A DNA stretch of 18,408 nt from JAMIFV01 sp035906055 (GCA_035906055.1 JAMIFV010000041.1:1-18408); one strand, 5' to 3'; counted from the first letter of the stretch, positions 7,627 through 16,103 are shown. The notes: generated by a model not told the origin, from the sequence alone. Translations and numbers: made by a program.

Positions 7627-10202
7627 CTGACAACAACCGGATCCACGATTTTGACTTTGTTACGGCCGCTAAAAAGCAGGTCAAAGGCAATATCTATCTT
7701 GCCAAGATCACGCGCGTCGAACCTTCGCTGCAGGCGGCGTTCGTAGAATATGGCGGCGGCAAGCAGGGCTTCCTGCCTTTTGCCGAAATCCATCCCGACT
7801 ATTACCAGATACCGATGGCGGACCGTAAACGCCTGCTGGAAGAAGCCGAGCAGAACGCGGAAGAAGAGTATCTGGACGGTGAAGCCGCAGCTCCGGCATC
7901 TGCAGACGCAACCCCAGCCGCCACTATGGCGGAGGAATCCGCATGGGACCGCCCGGCGGTATTCGACGACTCGCAGGCCGACGCCGCACCGGATTCCCGC
8001 CCCGAAGCGCCAGCGCCTGTTCAGGAAGTGGTTGCGGCAGCTGAGGCCGTCCCTGAAAACAACATTAATGTCGCCTCTGAATCCACTGATAAAGAAGAGG
8101 TTTCCCCGCAAGCAATCGTTACCGCAGACGCAGCCGACATTGACGCAACGGCAGATGCGCCTGCCACCAGCGCGGAGGCTTCCGAAGTGGAAACCCTCAG
8201 CAACGACGAGGAAGCCGTAACCCAGACCCGCCGCCGTGGTTCCTACTCGCGCCGTTACAAAATTCAGGAAGTGGTAAAACGCGGCCAGATCGTGCTGGTG
8301 CAGGTTATCAAGGAAGAGCGCGGCAATAAAGGCGTATCCCTCACCACCTTCATCTCGCTGGCAGGCCGTTACTGCGTATTGATGCCCAACTCCCCCAAGG
8401 GCGGCGGCATTTCGCGCAAGATCATGAGCGGCGAAGACCGCAAACGCCTGAAGGAAATATCCTCCGAGCTCTCCACCGTGCGCGGCATGAGCGCCATCAT
8501 CCGCACGGCGGGCATCGACCGCACCCGCGCCGAGATCAAGCGCGACTATGAATACCTGGTGAAGTTGTGGGACACGATCCGCGAACAGACGCTCGCTTCC
8601 ACCGCCCCTGCCCTCATCTACGAGGAAGGCGACCTTATCAAGCGCACGATCCGCGACCTTTACACCAGCGATATCGAAGAGATCCTCGTTCAGGGTGAGA
8701 CCGGCTACAACCTCGCCAAGGACTTCCTGAAGATGATCCTGCCCTCGCATGCCGCCCGCGTGAAGCTCTATGAAGAAAACGTGCCGCTGTTCTACGCTTA
8801 CAATATCGAAGACCAGCTCTCTTCCATGTATGAGCCGATCGTGAAGCTGCGTTCGGGCGGCTACATCGTCATCAACCCCACTGAAGCGCTGATCTCCATC
8901 GACGTGAACTCAGGCCGTTCCACCGGCGAGCGCAATATCGAGGAAACCGCCACCAAGACCAACCTCGAAGCCGCGAGTGAAATCGCCCGCCAGCTCCGCC
9001 TGCGCGACCTTGCAGGCCTCGTGGTGATCGACTTCATCGACATGATGGACTCGCGCAACCGCCGCGCGGTTGAACGCGCCCTGAAAGACGCGCTGAAGCT
9101 TGACCGCGCCAAGATACAGCTTGGCCGCATCAGCCCCTTCGGCCTTCTGGAAATGTCACGCCAGCGCCTGCGTCCGTCACTCAGCGAAACCAGCACCATG
9201 CAGTGCCCGCACTGCCTGGGCAAAGGCTTCATCCGTTCGGATGCATCCGTATCCGTACAGATCGTGCGCGCCGTGGAGAAGGAATCGGCCAGCGGCCAGT
9301 TCTCCGAACTGCGTCTCGCAGTGCCTTCGTCGGTGGCGATCAACCTGCTTAACACCCAGCGCACGCTGCTGTCCTCGCTGGAGCAGAAATTCGGCTTGCG
9401 CATCATCGTGCAGATTGACACCACGCTTCCGCAGGGCACGTTCCGTCTCGACAAGATCAAGAACAACAACCGCCGTAATCCGGTGAACACCGGCAACACG
9501 CCCGTTTCCATGAATCACACGATGATGGACGAACTGCCGCCGATCGACGAGACCGCCGACACCGCAAGCGAGGCTGCTGTTGAAGGCGGCGAGCCGCAAG
9601 GCGAAGGCGAATCCTCCGAAGAACCGCGCGGTGACCGTCCGTCCCGCCGTGGGCGCCGTGGTGGCCGTGGCCGCCGTGGCGGCAGGCGCTTCCGTGAACG
9701 CGAAGAGCGTACCGGTGAAGCAGGCGGAGAAAATGCTGAATTCCAGCAGGACGGTGAATTCGCCAGCGAAGGCGATGCCGGTAATGCCGACACCGTGACC
9801 GCAGAAACGAGCGATATGCAGGCCGAAGGCAACCGCCCGCGCCGCAATCGCGGGGAACGCGCAGAACGCGAAGAGCGTGGTGATCGCAGCGACCGTAATG
9901 GCGAACGCGGGGAACGCGCAGGCCGTGGACGCCGCCGTGGACGCGGAGGCCGTGACCGTGGCCCGCGTGAAGACAATGGCAATAACGCTTCCGTAGCCGC
10001 ACAGGACAATACCATCCCGACCAGCTACTCCTCTGAACCGCCGGTTCCTTCTTCCGTGACCGATTTCCGTCCCGAACCGGCACCGCGCAGCTTCCAGCCC
10101 GCCGCACATATGAGCGAACCACCGCCCCCGCTTTCCGAACAAAGCGCACTTGCTGACGGCAAAGCCAAGAAAGGCTGGTGGCGCAAAATGATGGAATCCT
10201 GA
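7569..10202 (+). CDS. rne: Ribonuclease E
   Basis: RNase E is the endonuclease that starts mRNA decay and processes rRNA and tRNA, and it scaffolds the degradosome. From ATG 7569 (MVLRLLIDAVHADETRV) it has 877 residues. The S1 region (about 35-270) is interrupted by an acidic Ala/Glu-rich low-complexity insert (about 95-220), common in alphaproteobacteria. The catalytic Asp pair lies in IDVNSG (Asp445) and VIDFIDM (Asp488), 43 residues apart as in E. coli. The zinc-link CPHC (Cys546/549) follows. The tail (about 640-877) is disordered, with Arg/Gly blocks (about 700-720 and 790-825) likely to bind RNA, and it ends KKGWWRKMMES. A C-terminal GWW peptide is the PNPase-docking site in Caulobacter RNase E. 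The frame is open back to 7518, but homology starts at 7569. Confidence 0.96.
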   Translation: MVLRLLIDAVHADETRVVIADNNRIHDFDFVTAAKKQVKGNIYLAKITRVEPSLQAAFVEYGGGKQGFLPFAEIHPDYYQIPMADRKRLLEEAEQNAEEEYLDGEAAAPASADATPAATMAEESAWDRPAVFDDSQADAAPDSRPEAPAPVQEVVAAAEAVPENNINVASESTDKEEVSPQAIVTADAADIDATADAPATSAEASEVETLSNDEEAVTQTRRRGSYSRRYKIQEVVKRGQIVLVQVIKEERGNKGVSLTTFISLAGRYCVLMPNSPKGGGISRKIMSGEDRKRLKEISSELSTVRGMSAIIRTAGIDRTRAEIKRDYEYLVKLWDTIREQTLASTAPALIYEEGDLIKRTIRDLYTSDIEEILVQGETGYNLAKDFLKMILPSHAARVKLYEENVPLFYAYNIEDQLSSMYEPIVKLRSGGYIVINPTEALISIDVNSGRSTGERNIEETATKTNLEAASEIARQLRLRDLAGLVVIDFIDMMDSRNRRAVERALKDALKLDRAKIQLGRISPFGLLEMSRQRLRPSLSETSTMQCPHCLGKGFIRSDASVSVQIVRAVEKESASGQFSELRLAVPSSVAINLLNTQRTLLSSLEQKFGLRIIVQIDTTLPQGTFRLDKIKNNNRRNPVNTGNTPVSMNHTMMDELPPIDETADTASEAAVEGGEPQGEGESSEEPRGDRPSRRGRRGGRGRRGGRRFREREERTGEAGGENAEFQQDGEFASEGDAGNADTVTAETSDMQAEGNRPRRNRGERAEREERGDRSDRNGERGERAGRGRRRGRGGRDRGPREDNGNNASVAAQDNTIPTSYSSEPPVPSSVTDFRPEPAPRSFQPAAHMSEPPPPLSEQSALADGKAKKGWWRKMMES

Positions 10203-10208
10203 GCCGTT

Positions 10209-11975
10209 TTAATCTTCTCCGGGAGGATTATTTCTTTTTGCCAGTTTAGTAAACCTGCGGACAGGACTGAGATGCGACAAGAACAACAGGCAGGCTATCA
10301 CTACCGCGCCTAAAGAAACCCAGACGGCAGTCAGCAAATGGGGGGGAACCTCCCATGACGGCTGGCGGTGGGAGATAAAAAGCGCAAAGTTTTTACTATC
10401 CTGTTCATCAATACGCGGGAATTCCCGTAATTTTGAAAAGCCGTCTGCAATAAACGCAGGCGGATAGTTCATGTTGTAATGGCCATCCCATATCGCGCTG
10501 ACCGGACCTTGTATAACCCTTATCCTGCTCCTGAACCTCTCGAGGAAATACCCAAAGATAGCTTCATATGGTTTCAAGCTGGTGCAATTCAGCATTGCCG
10601 CCATGACGTCATCGCCATAAATGGCGCAACTTACTGCCGCCGCAGAAGGCTGTTTTTTATACGCTCCGTATGATTCCTCAACAACCTTGTCATTAAGCGT
10701 CAGCCTTAGAATATTCGGTAAGAACTGCACATAGGTATAATACTGATATGCAAGGCACACGGCTGTAACAAGCGTGCAGAAAGCACTGAATTTCACCCCC
10801 TTCCATGCCAGTATGTAATTAAATGCCGCCACTCCCAGCAGGCAGACCGGCAAAATAAAAATAGAGGTAAAGCGCACGCCCACGTGAAATGCCTGAAGTA
10901 CCGGCAAGGTTTTTATGGCATCAAAGAATATACCGCTTTCCGTTATCATGGACCCTGACAGGAAAATCAATACCCCCAGACACAGAAGGCGTATAAGGCT
11001 TTGCGCGGACAGTGTGCGCTGCTTCAGAAAAAGCCATATGCCGACCGGAAACAGAACCATCACTATCAAGGCAACGGACTGGTCGGCCTCCCAGAAGCCG
11101 CGCTGAAGTATCCCGATATAGCTTTGTATGTAGTGGCTGGTATAGGAAAAGTTCTGCAGCAACACCGTGATGAAGAACTGCTGAGGGATCACCCACCAGT
11201 TATCAATCGGCTGCGCAGCGAATAGATGCGGAAAATTCTTCATGAATTCACGCACGGCAAGCAGTTTGGCCAGACTGATGCCCACACCCAGCAGCATGCC
11301 AGAAAACAGTATCACGGCTATCCGGCGCCAGTGTACATCTATGTTCATGACAAGAAGCGCCATGATTACGCTAAAGCCTGCAATTACCATGATATAGGCG
11401 CTGCCCGAATAGGTGCAGTATCCAATAACCGACGCCAGAACGGCAATTGCACCCCTGAGAGAAATTTTTGGATCGACTAATGCCCACAACACGACAAAAC
11501 TCAGGGGATAGGTATGGAATGTCATATGCCCGATAGACATATGCATAATATAAAAACCGTTCACAACGGCTGAAAGGCTAAGCAGGGAGGCGCTGATGCA
11601 ATTGGAAAAGCAAATAATCCCCACCCTGTATAAGGCGAGAGAACCGGCACAGCTCACTAGAAAAATGCTGGCCATGCACGCCTTGAATGGCGGCATGTAG
11701 GACGTGAACAGCTGCGGCAAAGTGAACTGCATACTTTGCGGATTCGCAAAAGAGGGAATGCCTCCGCCGATCGATGGCGTCCACCATTGGATTTTCCACC
11801 CTTCATTGGTGATAAACTTGAGCGTATCGAACAATCGCGGAAGAAAAATTTTGTAGTCTTCCCCGATGATGGGATAGCGTATACACACAGCAAAGACCAC
11901 GCATGCCGCCGCCAGCAGCGAAACGCCAAGGCCAATCATAATGTGGTAATACCTTGCGAGTGCCTTCTTATGCAT
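10209..11975 (-). CDS. Polytopic membrane protein, possibly GT-C glycosyltransferase-like
   Basis: This 588-residue protein has about eleven or twelve hydrophobic segments. The first is at about residues 12-32, and a late one precedes a short basic cytoplasmic tail (RRFTKLAKRNN). After the first segment comes GEDYKIFLPRLFD and then GGGIPSFANPQSMQFTLP. An acidic residue in the first outer loop, plus a GGGIP/NPQ motif, recalls GT-C enzymes and YfhO-like membrane proteins that use lipid-linked sugars. That assignment is tentative and no donor or acceptor can be named. A large outer loop lies at about 420-540. The gene converges on rne, with only 6 bp between the stop codons. It is more AT-rich than rne. 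Confidence 0.75.
   Translation of the reverse strand: MHKKALARYYHIMIGLGVSLLAAACVVFAVCIRYPIIGEDYKIFLPRLFDTLKFITNEGWKIQWWTPSIGGGIPSFANPQSMQFTLPQLFTSYMPPFKACMASIFLVSCAGSLALYRVGIICFSNCISASLLSLSAVVNGFYIMHMSIGHMTFHTYPLSFVVLWALVDPKISLRGAIAVLASVIGYCTYSGSAYIMVIAGFSVIMALLVMNIDVHWRRIAVILFSGMLLGVGISLAKLLAVREFMKNFPHLFAAQPIDNWWVIPQQFFITVLLQNFSYTSHYIQSYIGILQRGFWEADQSVALIVMVLFPVGIWLFLKQRTLSAQSLIRLLCLGVLIFLSGSMITESGIFFDAIKTLPVLQAFHVGVRFTSIFILPVCLLGVAAFNYILAWKGVKFSAFCTLVTAVCLAYQYYTYVQFLPNILRLTLNDKVVEESYGAYKKQPSAAAVSCAIYGDDVMAAMLNCTSLKPYEAIFGYFLERFRSRIRVIQGPVSAIWDGHYNMNYPPAFIADGFSKLREFPRIDEQDSKNFALFISHRQPSWEVPPHLLTAVWVSLGAVVIACLLFLSHLSPVRRFTKLAKRNNPPGED
10211..10238 (+). terminator. Weak stem-loop with T-rich tail after rne
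   Basis: AATC..CTC and GAG..GATT form a short bulged hairpin just past the rne stop, followed by ATTTCTTTTT. It lies inside the 3' end of the convergent membrane-protein gene. The stem is short and imperfect. Confidence 0.3.
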
Positions 11976-12094
11976 ATTAAGGTCAGACCCTATCCCGGGT
12001 AGCGGGGTTGTTATTACTCAACCTTATTATTAAACAAGGCCTTATCAATAAGCAACCGTAACAAAATCTTCACACAGTGCTGCGCGGCACAGGC

Positions 12095-12100
12095 TATAAT
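12095..12100 (+). promoter_or_regulatory. Candidate -10 box upstream of the 12142 gene
   Basis: A perfect TATAAT lies 41 bp before ATG 12142. Candidate -35 hexamers upstream (around 12069-12077, such as TTCACA) match weakly or with long spacing, so only the -10 is convincing. Confidence 0.45.
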
Positions 12101-12141
12101 ACTGCCTCTTAACATACATAATAAGAAAGACCACAGGACCA

Positions 12142-12915
12142 ATGATCAAGAAACACACCGTCCCTAACATTGATGTAAAAGCCTTAAGTGAAGTGCTTTC
12201 ACACGCGGACGACGTATATTCCAAATTCAGAACCGGCTGCGCGCAGCTAGCTGGCGATACCCAGACACCTACCGATATCCAGGAACACCTTATGCCGGTA
12301 ATGAAGGTAGCTGGAGCTTTCACGCAATTGTCCGATATGCTTACCACAGGTAATAGAAAAAAAGATGTGCAGATCCGCGCGGGCATCGGCACGCTACTGG
12401 CGATGCGTAAAGAGGCATACAGACAAGAAGCACACACCCTCATGCAGAGCATCTCGTCGGCGGATGTGCCTGAACATATAAAACTTGCCCATAACCTTAC
12501 CTCACCACAAGAGACTCTATTCAACCTCGACCGCCATCTTGGCACTGCCAGTATCGCCGCGCATATGGATAGTTTAAAGCTATTGGCACAATCCTATCAT
12601 GTCCAAACAACGCCGGGCAAACTAGAGACGACACTAAAGGCAACTGACCGCACGGCAGAGGGTATGGAAAAGCAGTTTAGTCTGCCGGAAGGAAGCATCA
12701 GGGCGATTCTCGAACTTGATAAATCCTCATTCTTTAATTCACTTGCCAAGACCAGTCCCGACACCATCCCCAACCCTGCTGAACTGCTGGACAAGACACT
12801 CTTCACCGAACGCCTGACCCAACGCATCGATGACGATACAGGCATCGTGTTCTCCTCGACCATAAAGACGGCACTGTCACGTGTCACCGGCAGCAGGGGC
12901 AAGGGCGGGCATTAA
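12142..12915 (+). CDS. Unrecognised soluble helical protein
   Basis: The 257-residue product matches no family I know. It has no signal peptide or membrane segment. The predicted character is mostly alpha-helical, with long amphipathic stretches at about residues 11-30, 50-75, 80-110 and 140-190, and a Gly/Lys/Arg-rich tail (SRVTGSRGKGGH). An AGGA ribosome site lies 5 nt before ATG 12142, and TATAAT lies 41 bp upstream. Its TAA (12913-12915) abuts the TGA of the convergent peroxiredoxin gene (12916-12918) with no base between. It is divergent from the membrane-protein gene. No cysteine or metal motif suggests an enzyme; a structural or regulatory role is possible but unsupported. Confidence 0.7.
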   Translation: MIKKHTVPNIDVKALSEVLSHADDVYSKFRTGCAQLAGDTQTPTDIQEHLMPVMKVAGAFTQLSDMLTTGNRKKDVQIRAGIGTLLAMRKEAYRQEAHTLMQSISSADVPEHIKLAHNLTSPQETLFNLDRHLGTASIAAHMDSLKLLAQSYHVQTTPGKLETTLKATDRTAEGMEKQFSLPEGSIRAILELDKSSFFNSLAKTSPDTIPNPAELLDKTLFTERLTQRIDDDTGIVFSSTIKTALSRVTGSRGKGGH

Positions 12916-13437
12916 TCACTTTGCCTGCAACGCTTCCAGATCCTTCAGCACGTCGGCGGCGTTGGTGCGCGGGTTCACCTGCGTATAGACCTTGCGCACG
13001 ATCCCTTCGGGGTCGATGAGGAAGGTGTTGCGCGTGGCGACTCCCATGCCCGGCAGGCCGCTGAAGGAGTCATACTGGTTGCTCACTGCTTTATCTTCAT
13101 CCGATAGCAGCTTGAACTCCAGCCCCTGCCTGACACAGAACTCCTTGTGCGATTCCACGCTGTCCACACTCACACCGATGATGACGGCGTTCTTCTCGTG
13201 GTATTTGGGCAGGGCTTGCTGAAAGGTTCTGGCCTGAATGCTGCAACCGGGGGTGAAGTCCTTCGGGTAGAAATAAAGCACCACCCATTTTCCCCTGTAG
13301 TCGGTGAGCGAGACGTCCTTGCCGTCCTGCACCTTCAGGGTGAAGGCAGGCGCGCCGTCGCCCGCCTTTGGCATGGCCAGGGCCGGGCTGGTGAACGTGC
13401 AGAATAGCAAGGCCAGTACAAGCGCAAAACGTTTCAT
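12916..13437 (-). CDS. Exported peroxiredoxin, PrxQ/Bcp type
   Basis: Thiol peroxidases of this family reduce H2O2 and organic hydroperoxides through a peroxidatic Cys. From ATG 13437 the product has 173 residues: a signal peptide (MKRFALVLALLFCTFTSPALA) and then an AhpC/TSA-type thioredoxin fold. The peroxidatic site is KDFTPGCSIQ, Cys65. The usual PrxQ resolving Cys five residues later is replaced by Arg70. Cys101, exactly 36 residues on (HKEFCVRQG), is in the helix-3 position used by a minority of PrxQ proteins. A GGAGGT ribosome site lies 5 nt before the start, which rules out the longer open frame to 13608. Export is unusual for Bcp, which is mostly cytoplasmic. It is divergent from the CHAP lipoprotein gene. 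Confidence 0.9.
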   Translation of the reverse strand: MKRFALVLALLFCTFTSPALAMPKAGDGAPAFTLKVQDGKDVSLTDYRGKWVVLYFYPKDFTPGCSIQARTFQQALPKYHEKNAVIIGVSVDSVESHKEFCVRQGLEFKLLSDEDKAVSNQYDSFSGLPGMGVATRNTFLIDPEGIVRKVYTQVNPRTNAADVLKDLEALQAK

Positions 13438-13519
13438 AGCATACCTCCATGGGGTGCATTCCTCTATACGCTTCCTGACGGGCTTGCACAACCGCCCCGG
13501 ACAGGCGTAAAATGGGCTC

Positions 13520-14005
13520 ATGCATTGGCATCTGCGATATGCGGCCTGTTCACTCCTGTTGCTGCTTGCGGCCTGCGGGCCTTCGGGCTTCAGCGGCCCC
13601 GGCGCCACGGGGCGTTACACCAACACCATCACGCAATGCGCGCCCTATGCGCGTGAGGTTTCCGGTATCCAGATACGCGGCACGGCAGGCGACTGGTGGT
13701 ATTCCGCGCAAGGACGCTACCAGCGCGGTAATGTGCCTGCACGCGGTTCCGTGCTGGTGTTGCGCAAGACCGGTAAAATGCCCTCCGGCCATGTGGCGGT
13801 GGTGAAGAATATCGTCAACGCGCGACTTCTTAACGTGACGCACAGCAACTGGGGCAATAACAGCTATAACCGCCGCATCATCTATGATTCCATGCGTGTG
13901 GAAGACCTCTCCGCGCAGAATAACTGGACAAGCGTGCGCTTCTTCAACCCGGAAACCGGCACGTTCGGCCTCCCCTACCCGGCATTCGGGTTCATTTACC
14001 CCTGA
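13520..14005 (+). CDS. CHAP-domain lipoprotein
   Basis: CHAP domains are cysteine amidases or peptidases that usually cut peptidoglycan cross-links or stem peptides. The 161-residue product begins with a lipoprotein signal (SLLLLLAAC, lipid-bearing Cys19). The catalytic set is visible: Cys40 in QCAPYAREVSG, His91 in SGHVAVV and a polar residue in THSNWG (Asn110). The intervening GDWWYSAQGRY and GSVLVL segments fit the CHAP fold (about residues 35-140). Anchored in a membrane, it would act on the periplasmic wall. The ribosome site is weak. An alternative ATG at 13512 is in another frame and encodes no recognisable domain. It lies between the peroxiredoxin and tRNA-Ser. Confidence 0.85.
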   Translation: MHWHLRYAACSLLLLLAACGPSGFSGPGATGRYTNTITQCAPYAREVSGIQIRGTAGDWWYSAQGRYQRGNVPARGSVLVLRKTGKMPSGHVAVVKNIVNARLLNVTHSNWGNNSYNRRIIYDSMRVEDLSAQNNWTSVRFFNPETGTFGLPYPAFGFIYP

Positions 14006-14053
14006 TTTCCGCTTGCAAAACCCGCCTGCCGCAACCTATAACGCTAAGCGCAC

Positions 14054-14143
14054 GGATGGGTGGCCGAGTGGTTTAAGGCAGCAGTCTTGAAAACTGCCGT
14101 AGGTGCAAGCTTACCGTGAGTTCGAATCTCACCCCATCCGCCA
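14054..14143 (+). tRNA. tRNA-Ser(UGA)
   Basis: The acceptor arm GGATGGG (14054-14060) pairs with CCCATCC (14133-14139), followed by G and an encoded CCA. The D arm GCCGAGTGGTTTAAGGC, anticodon loop CTTGAAA (anticodon TGA), a long serine-type variable arm and T arm GTGAG-TTCGAAT-CTCAC are all present. The length is 90 nt. The AT-rich accessory block begins just downstream, a common insertion position for islands. Confidence 0.97.
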
Positions 14144-14186
14144 ATATTTCGGCCTGATAGAGAAAATCTGGTGCTATGCCCGCTGA

Positions 14187-14209
14187 AGCCCGTTGTATGC
14201 GGGCTTTTT
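14187..14209 (+). terminator. Intrinsic terminator after tRNA-Ser
   Basis: AGCCCG (14187-14192) pairs with CGGGCT (14200-14205) around a 7-nt loop, followed by TTTT. It lies 43 bp past the tRNA. Confidence 0.8.
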
Positions 14210-14215
14210 ATGTGA

Positions 14216-14300
14216 AAGGTCACCGTGGAGAATACTGTGTCGGCCATAATTAGGCCGAATGGGACCCGGATTCTCTGTTCGCAAGTTCGGCGGTGACCTT
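14216..14300. repeat. 85-nt nested inverted repeat between tRNA-Ser and the accessory operon
   Basis: The outer arms AAGGTCACCG (14216-14225) and CGGTGACCTT (14291-14300) are a perfect 10-bp pair. Inside them GAGAAT (14228-14233) pairs with ATTCTC (14270-14275), and TCGGCC (14240-14245) pairs with GGCCGA (14253-14258). The three stems nest in order. The element ends 14 bp past the PIN gene stop. It may be a 3' structure or terminator of the operon, a small mobile-element relic or a recombination site. Confidence 0.7.
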
Positions 14301-14314
14301 AGAGAAATAATAGA

Positions 14315-14938
14315 TTAACTCGCTTGCCATTCTTGCCGCTTAGTTTTGTACCCTGGCAGGCTGTTACATTCTAAAGCTCGGCGAGGCCCTATGATACCAA
14401 CAACGTGATCGCAATGATCTTCATGAATACGCATTCGCCCATCACGCAGTGCCAAGTAAACAGCATCTGCTGACTCGACTTCCCCAAGATTAGCTATGAC
14501 ATGGGGATGCATAAAAAGGTCGAGTGACCACCCAGGCAAGTGGCCTGCACACAGCATTTGTGCCTGACGTCTTCCTTTTCTCTCATCTATAATGGGAAGT
14601 ATATTTCGAGTAGATGCAATCGCTATAGTTGCTGCTTCACCGTCATCAATTGAGGGAGTGGCAGAGACTAGCTGTTCGTATACCTTATATTCATCGTCAC
14701 TTAAATGAGCCGACAGAACTTTCCCTAATGAGAGTAGATCCTGAATGAACTTATGCTCACCATTGGATTTACTCGTTTCGTTTTCTAATTCTGTAATAAC
14801 GAGATTCGGTATCAGAATAGTGTTCGGTACGACCGTAAGAATGCGGGCCCCATACTTACTTGCATGCAGATTTATCAAAACGCTCGTATCAAGGATTAGA
14901 GGTTTCACATCATTAATTAGCAGGCTTGAGTAAGTCAT
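14315..14938 (-). CDS. PIN-domain protein, probable ribonuclease toxin or effector
   Basis: PIN domains are Mg2+/Mn2+-dependent nucleases, usually RNases. From ATG 14938 the product has 207 residues. The acidic active-site residues are in place: Asp17 (LILDTSVLINL), Glu50 (NLVITELENE), Asp99/Glu101 (SIDDGEAATIA) and Asp118 (ILPIIDERKGRR). The C-terminal part, from about residue 150 on, is not part of the core fold. The frame extends to a TTG at 14971, but ATG 14938 is preferred, with a GAGG about 12 nt upstream. It overlaps the 3' end of the XRE-IrrE gene by 26 bp, so translation is likely coupled. A nuclease as the last gene beside an XRE-IrrE regulator resembles a toxin-antitoxin or abortive-infection arrangement. 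The target is unknown. Confidence 0.88.
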   Translation of the reverse strand: MTYSSLLINDVKPLILDTSVLINLHASKYGARILTVVPNTILIPNLVITELENETSKSNGEHKFIQDLLSLGKVLSAHLSDDEYKVYEQLVSATPSIDDGEAATIAIASTRNILPIIDERKGRRQAQMLCAGHLPGWSLDLFMHPHVIANLGEVESADAVYLALRDGRMRIHEDHCDHVVGIIGPRRALECNSLPGYKTKRQEWQAS

Positions 14939-16103
14939 CCGTTTCGCTTTCCTCAAGCTCGATTTGGTCAATTATAGTTCTCAGTTCCACGCGGCGTATG
15001 TTTAAAAGGTCAGCAAGCTGCCCTTCTGACATAAGATCGCTCTTCCAAGCAGCATGCGCCATCAAGCTCATACGATGTGAAACTGAGCGATTTGCGTCAT
15101 CTTTTGCAGGGTCTGAACGATTCACGGGTTCTCCAAGAACCTCTCGTGCCTGTTCATCGGTAATCCTGCCATGTTCTTCAAACCATGCCCAGGTTCCCTT
15201 CTTCGCGAGCTCTAAATCCTCTAGCCGAAGTACGCATGCTTGACGGGAAATATTATATTGATGTGCCAGTAGAATCACCAATCTGCGCGTCACCTTTCCA
15301 GTTATCTCTTTGAGTTGATTAAAGCTTTGGGTAAAGCTTTGCGCAGGTGTATTAAATGAATAACCAAAGCTATTGGCATATCGCTCATCACGCGATAGGA
15401 ATTTTTCGTTTTCCTCGAGCACTTCAGGAGTATGACGCGTACCGTAGAAATGCCCAAGCTCATGTGCGGCAGATTGAATACGCATAGGTAGAGGATGGTT
15501 AGCATTAAGCAAGATACAGGCGCCAACCGCATCGTCGTATGAAAATAAGCCAGCAACCTTTGACCCTGAAGACAGACGCCGTTGATATAGCCTGATACCA
15601 AGATCAAGTTCGATAATAGAAAAAATATCTGCTATCGGACCTGACCCTAACCCTAAGAAGCCTCTTAATTCTTGCGCGTGTTTCTCAGCAAGCTCTTTGA
15701 CATTACCTTCATTTATACCACGCTCAGGTGGATAGTTCCGGCGTCGCTTAATACCTAATACGTTTTCTAGCTCCACTTCCGCGCGCACTAAACTATTAAG
15801 CATCTGGATAGCTTCAGTCGTGTATTTATCTTCAGTTTTACGCAATCTCCGGAATCTTGGAACCAAATCAGTATAAACTGCTTCTCGCCTTAGCAGCGCA
15901 TTTACAGATACGCCGTAGCGATTAGCCAGTATTTGGAGTTCTTGAATTCGCGCCGGACGAGTACCCTTTTCAATAGAAATCAAGGTAGGTCTAGACAAAC
16001 CTATAATCTGTGCTGCTTCATCCTGCAAAATACCTGCATTCTCGCGCGCCAAGCGGAGGCGACGGCCAATCTCTTGAGCACTCAACTCATTCATATCAAT
16101 CAT
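14913..16103 (-). CDS. XRE-HTH / ImmA-IrrE metallopeptidase
   Basis: From ATG 16103 the product has 396 residues. An N-terminal XRE helix-turn-helix (about residues 10-70: IGRRLRLARENAGILQ, LSRPTLISIEKG) would bind DNA. A central ImmA/IrrE peptidase domain (about 150-260) carries HELGH (214-218, in SAAHELGHFYGTRH), the HExxH zinc motif. A downstream ERYANSFGY stands where the family usually has E..AN.FA. The C-terminal 120 residues hold another helical, possibly DNA-binding region (SEGQLADLLNIRRVELRTII). In this family the peptidase cleaves a repressor, often in response to stress, or the XRE part represses its own operon. The start follows AGGAGGGCATA and overlaps the preceding stop as TAATG. 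The longer frame to 16172 lies inside the neighbouring gene. Confidence 0.92.
   Translation of the reverse strand: MIDMNELSAQEIGRRLRLARENAGILQDEAAQIIGLSRPTLISIEKGTRPARIQELQILANRYGVSVNALLRREAVYTDLVPRFRRLRKTEDKYTTEAIQMLNSLVRAEVELENVLGIKRRRNYPPERGINEGNVKELAEKHAQELRGFLGLGSGPIADIFSIIELDLGIRLYQRRLSSGSKVAGLFSYDDAVGACILLNANHPLPMRIQSAAHELGHFYGTRHTPEVLEENEKFLSRDERYANSFGYSFNTPAQSFTQSFNQLKEITGKVTRRLVILLAHQYNISRQACVLRLEDLELAKKGTWAWFEEHGRITDEQAREVLGEPVNRSDPAKDDANRSVSHRMSLMAHAAWKSDLMSEGQLADLLNIRRVELRTIIDQIELEESETDDLLKPAN

Noticed and set aside
7581..8750. 389-codon minus-strand frame
   Set aside because: It lies wholly opposite the rne catalytic region, where homology on the plus strand is unambiguous.
9177..10142. 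Long minus-strand frames opposite the 3' half of rne
   Set aside because: They arise from the GC-rich Arg/Gly-coding tail; their translations are low-complexity Ala/His/Arg with no domain.
14116..14143. tRNA-Ser 3' end as attL of an integrated island
   Set aside because: No second copy of the tRNA 3' sequence and no integrase gene were found within the window; the far end may lie outside, so it is unproven.
14044..14247. Minus-strand open frame of 67 codons
   Set aside because: It is antisense to tRNA-Ser; the reading is a well-known false ORF over serine tRNA genes.
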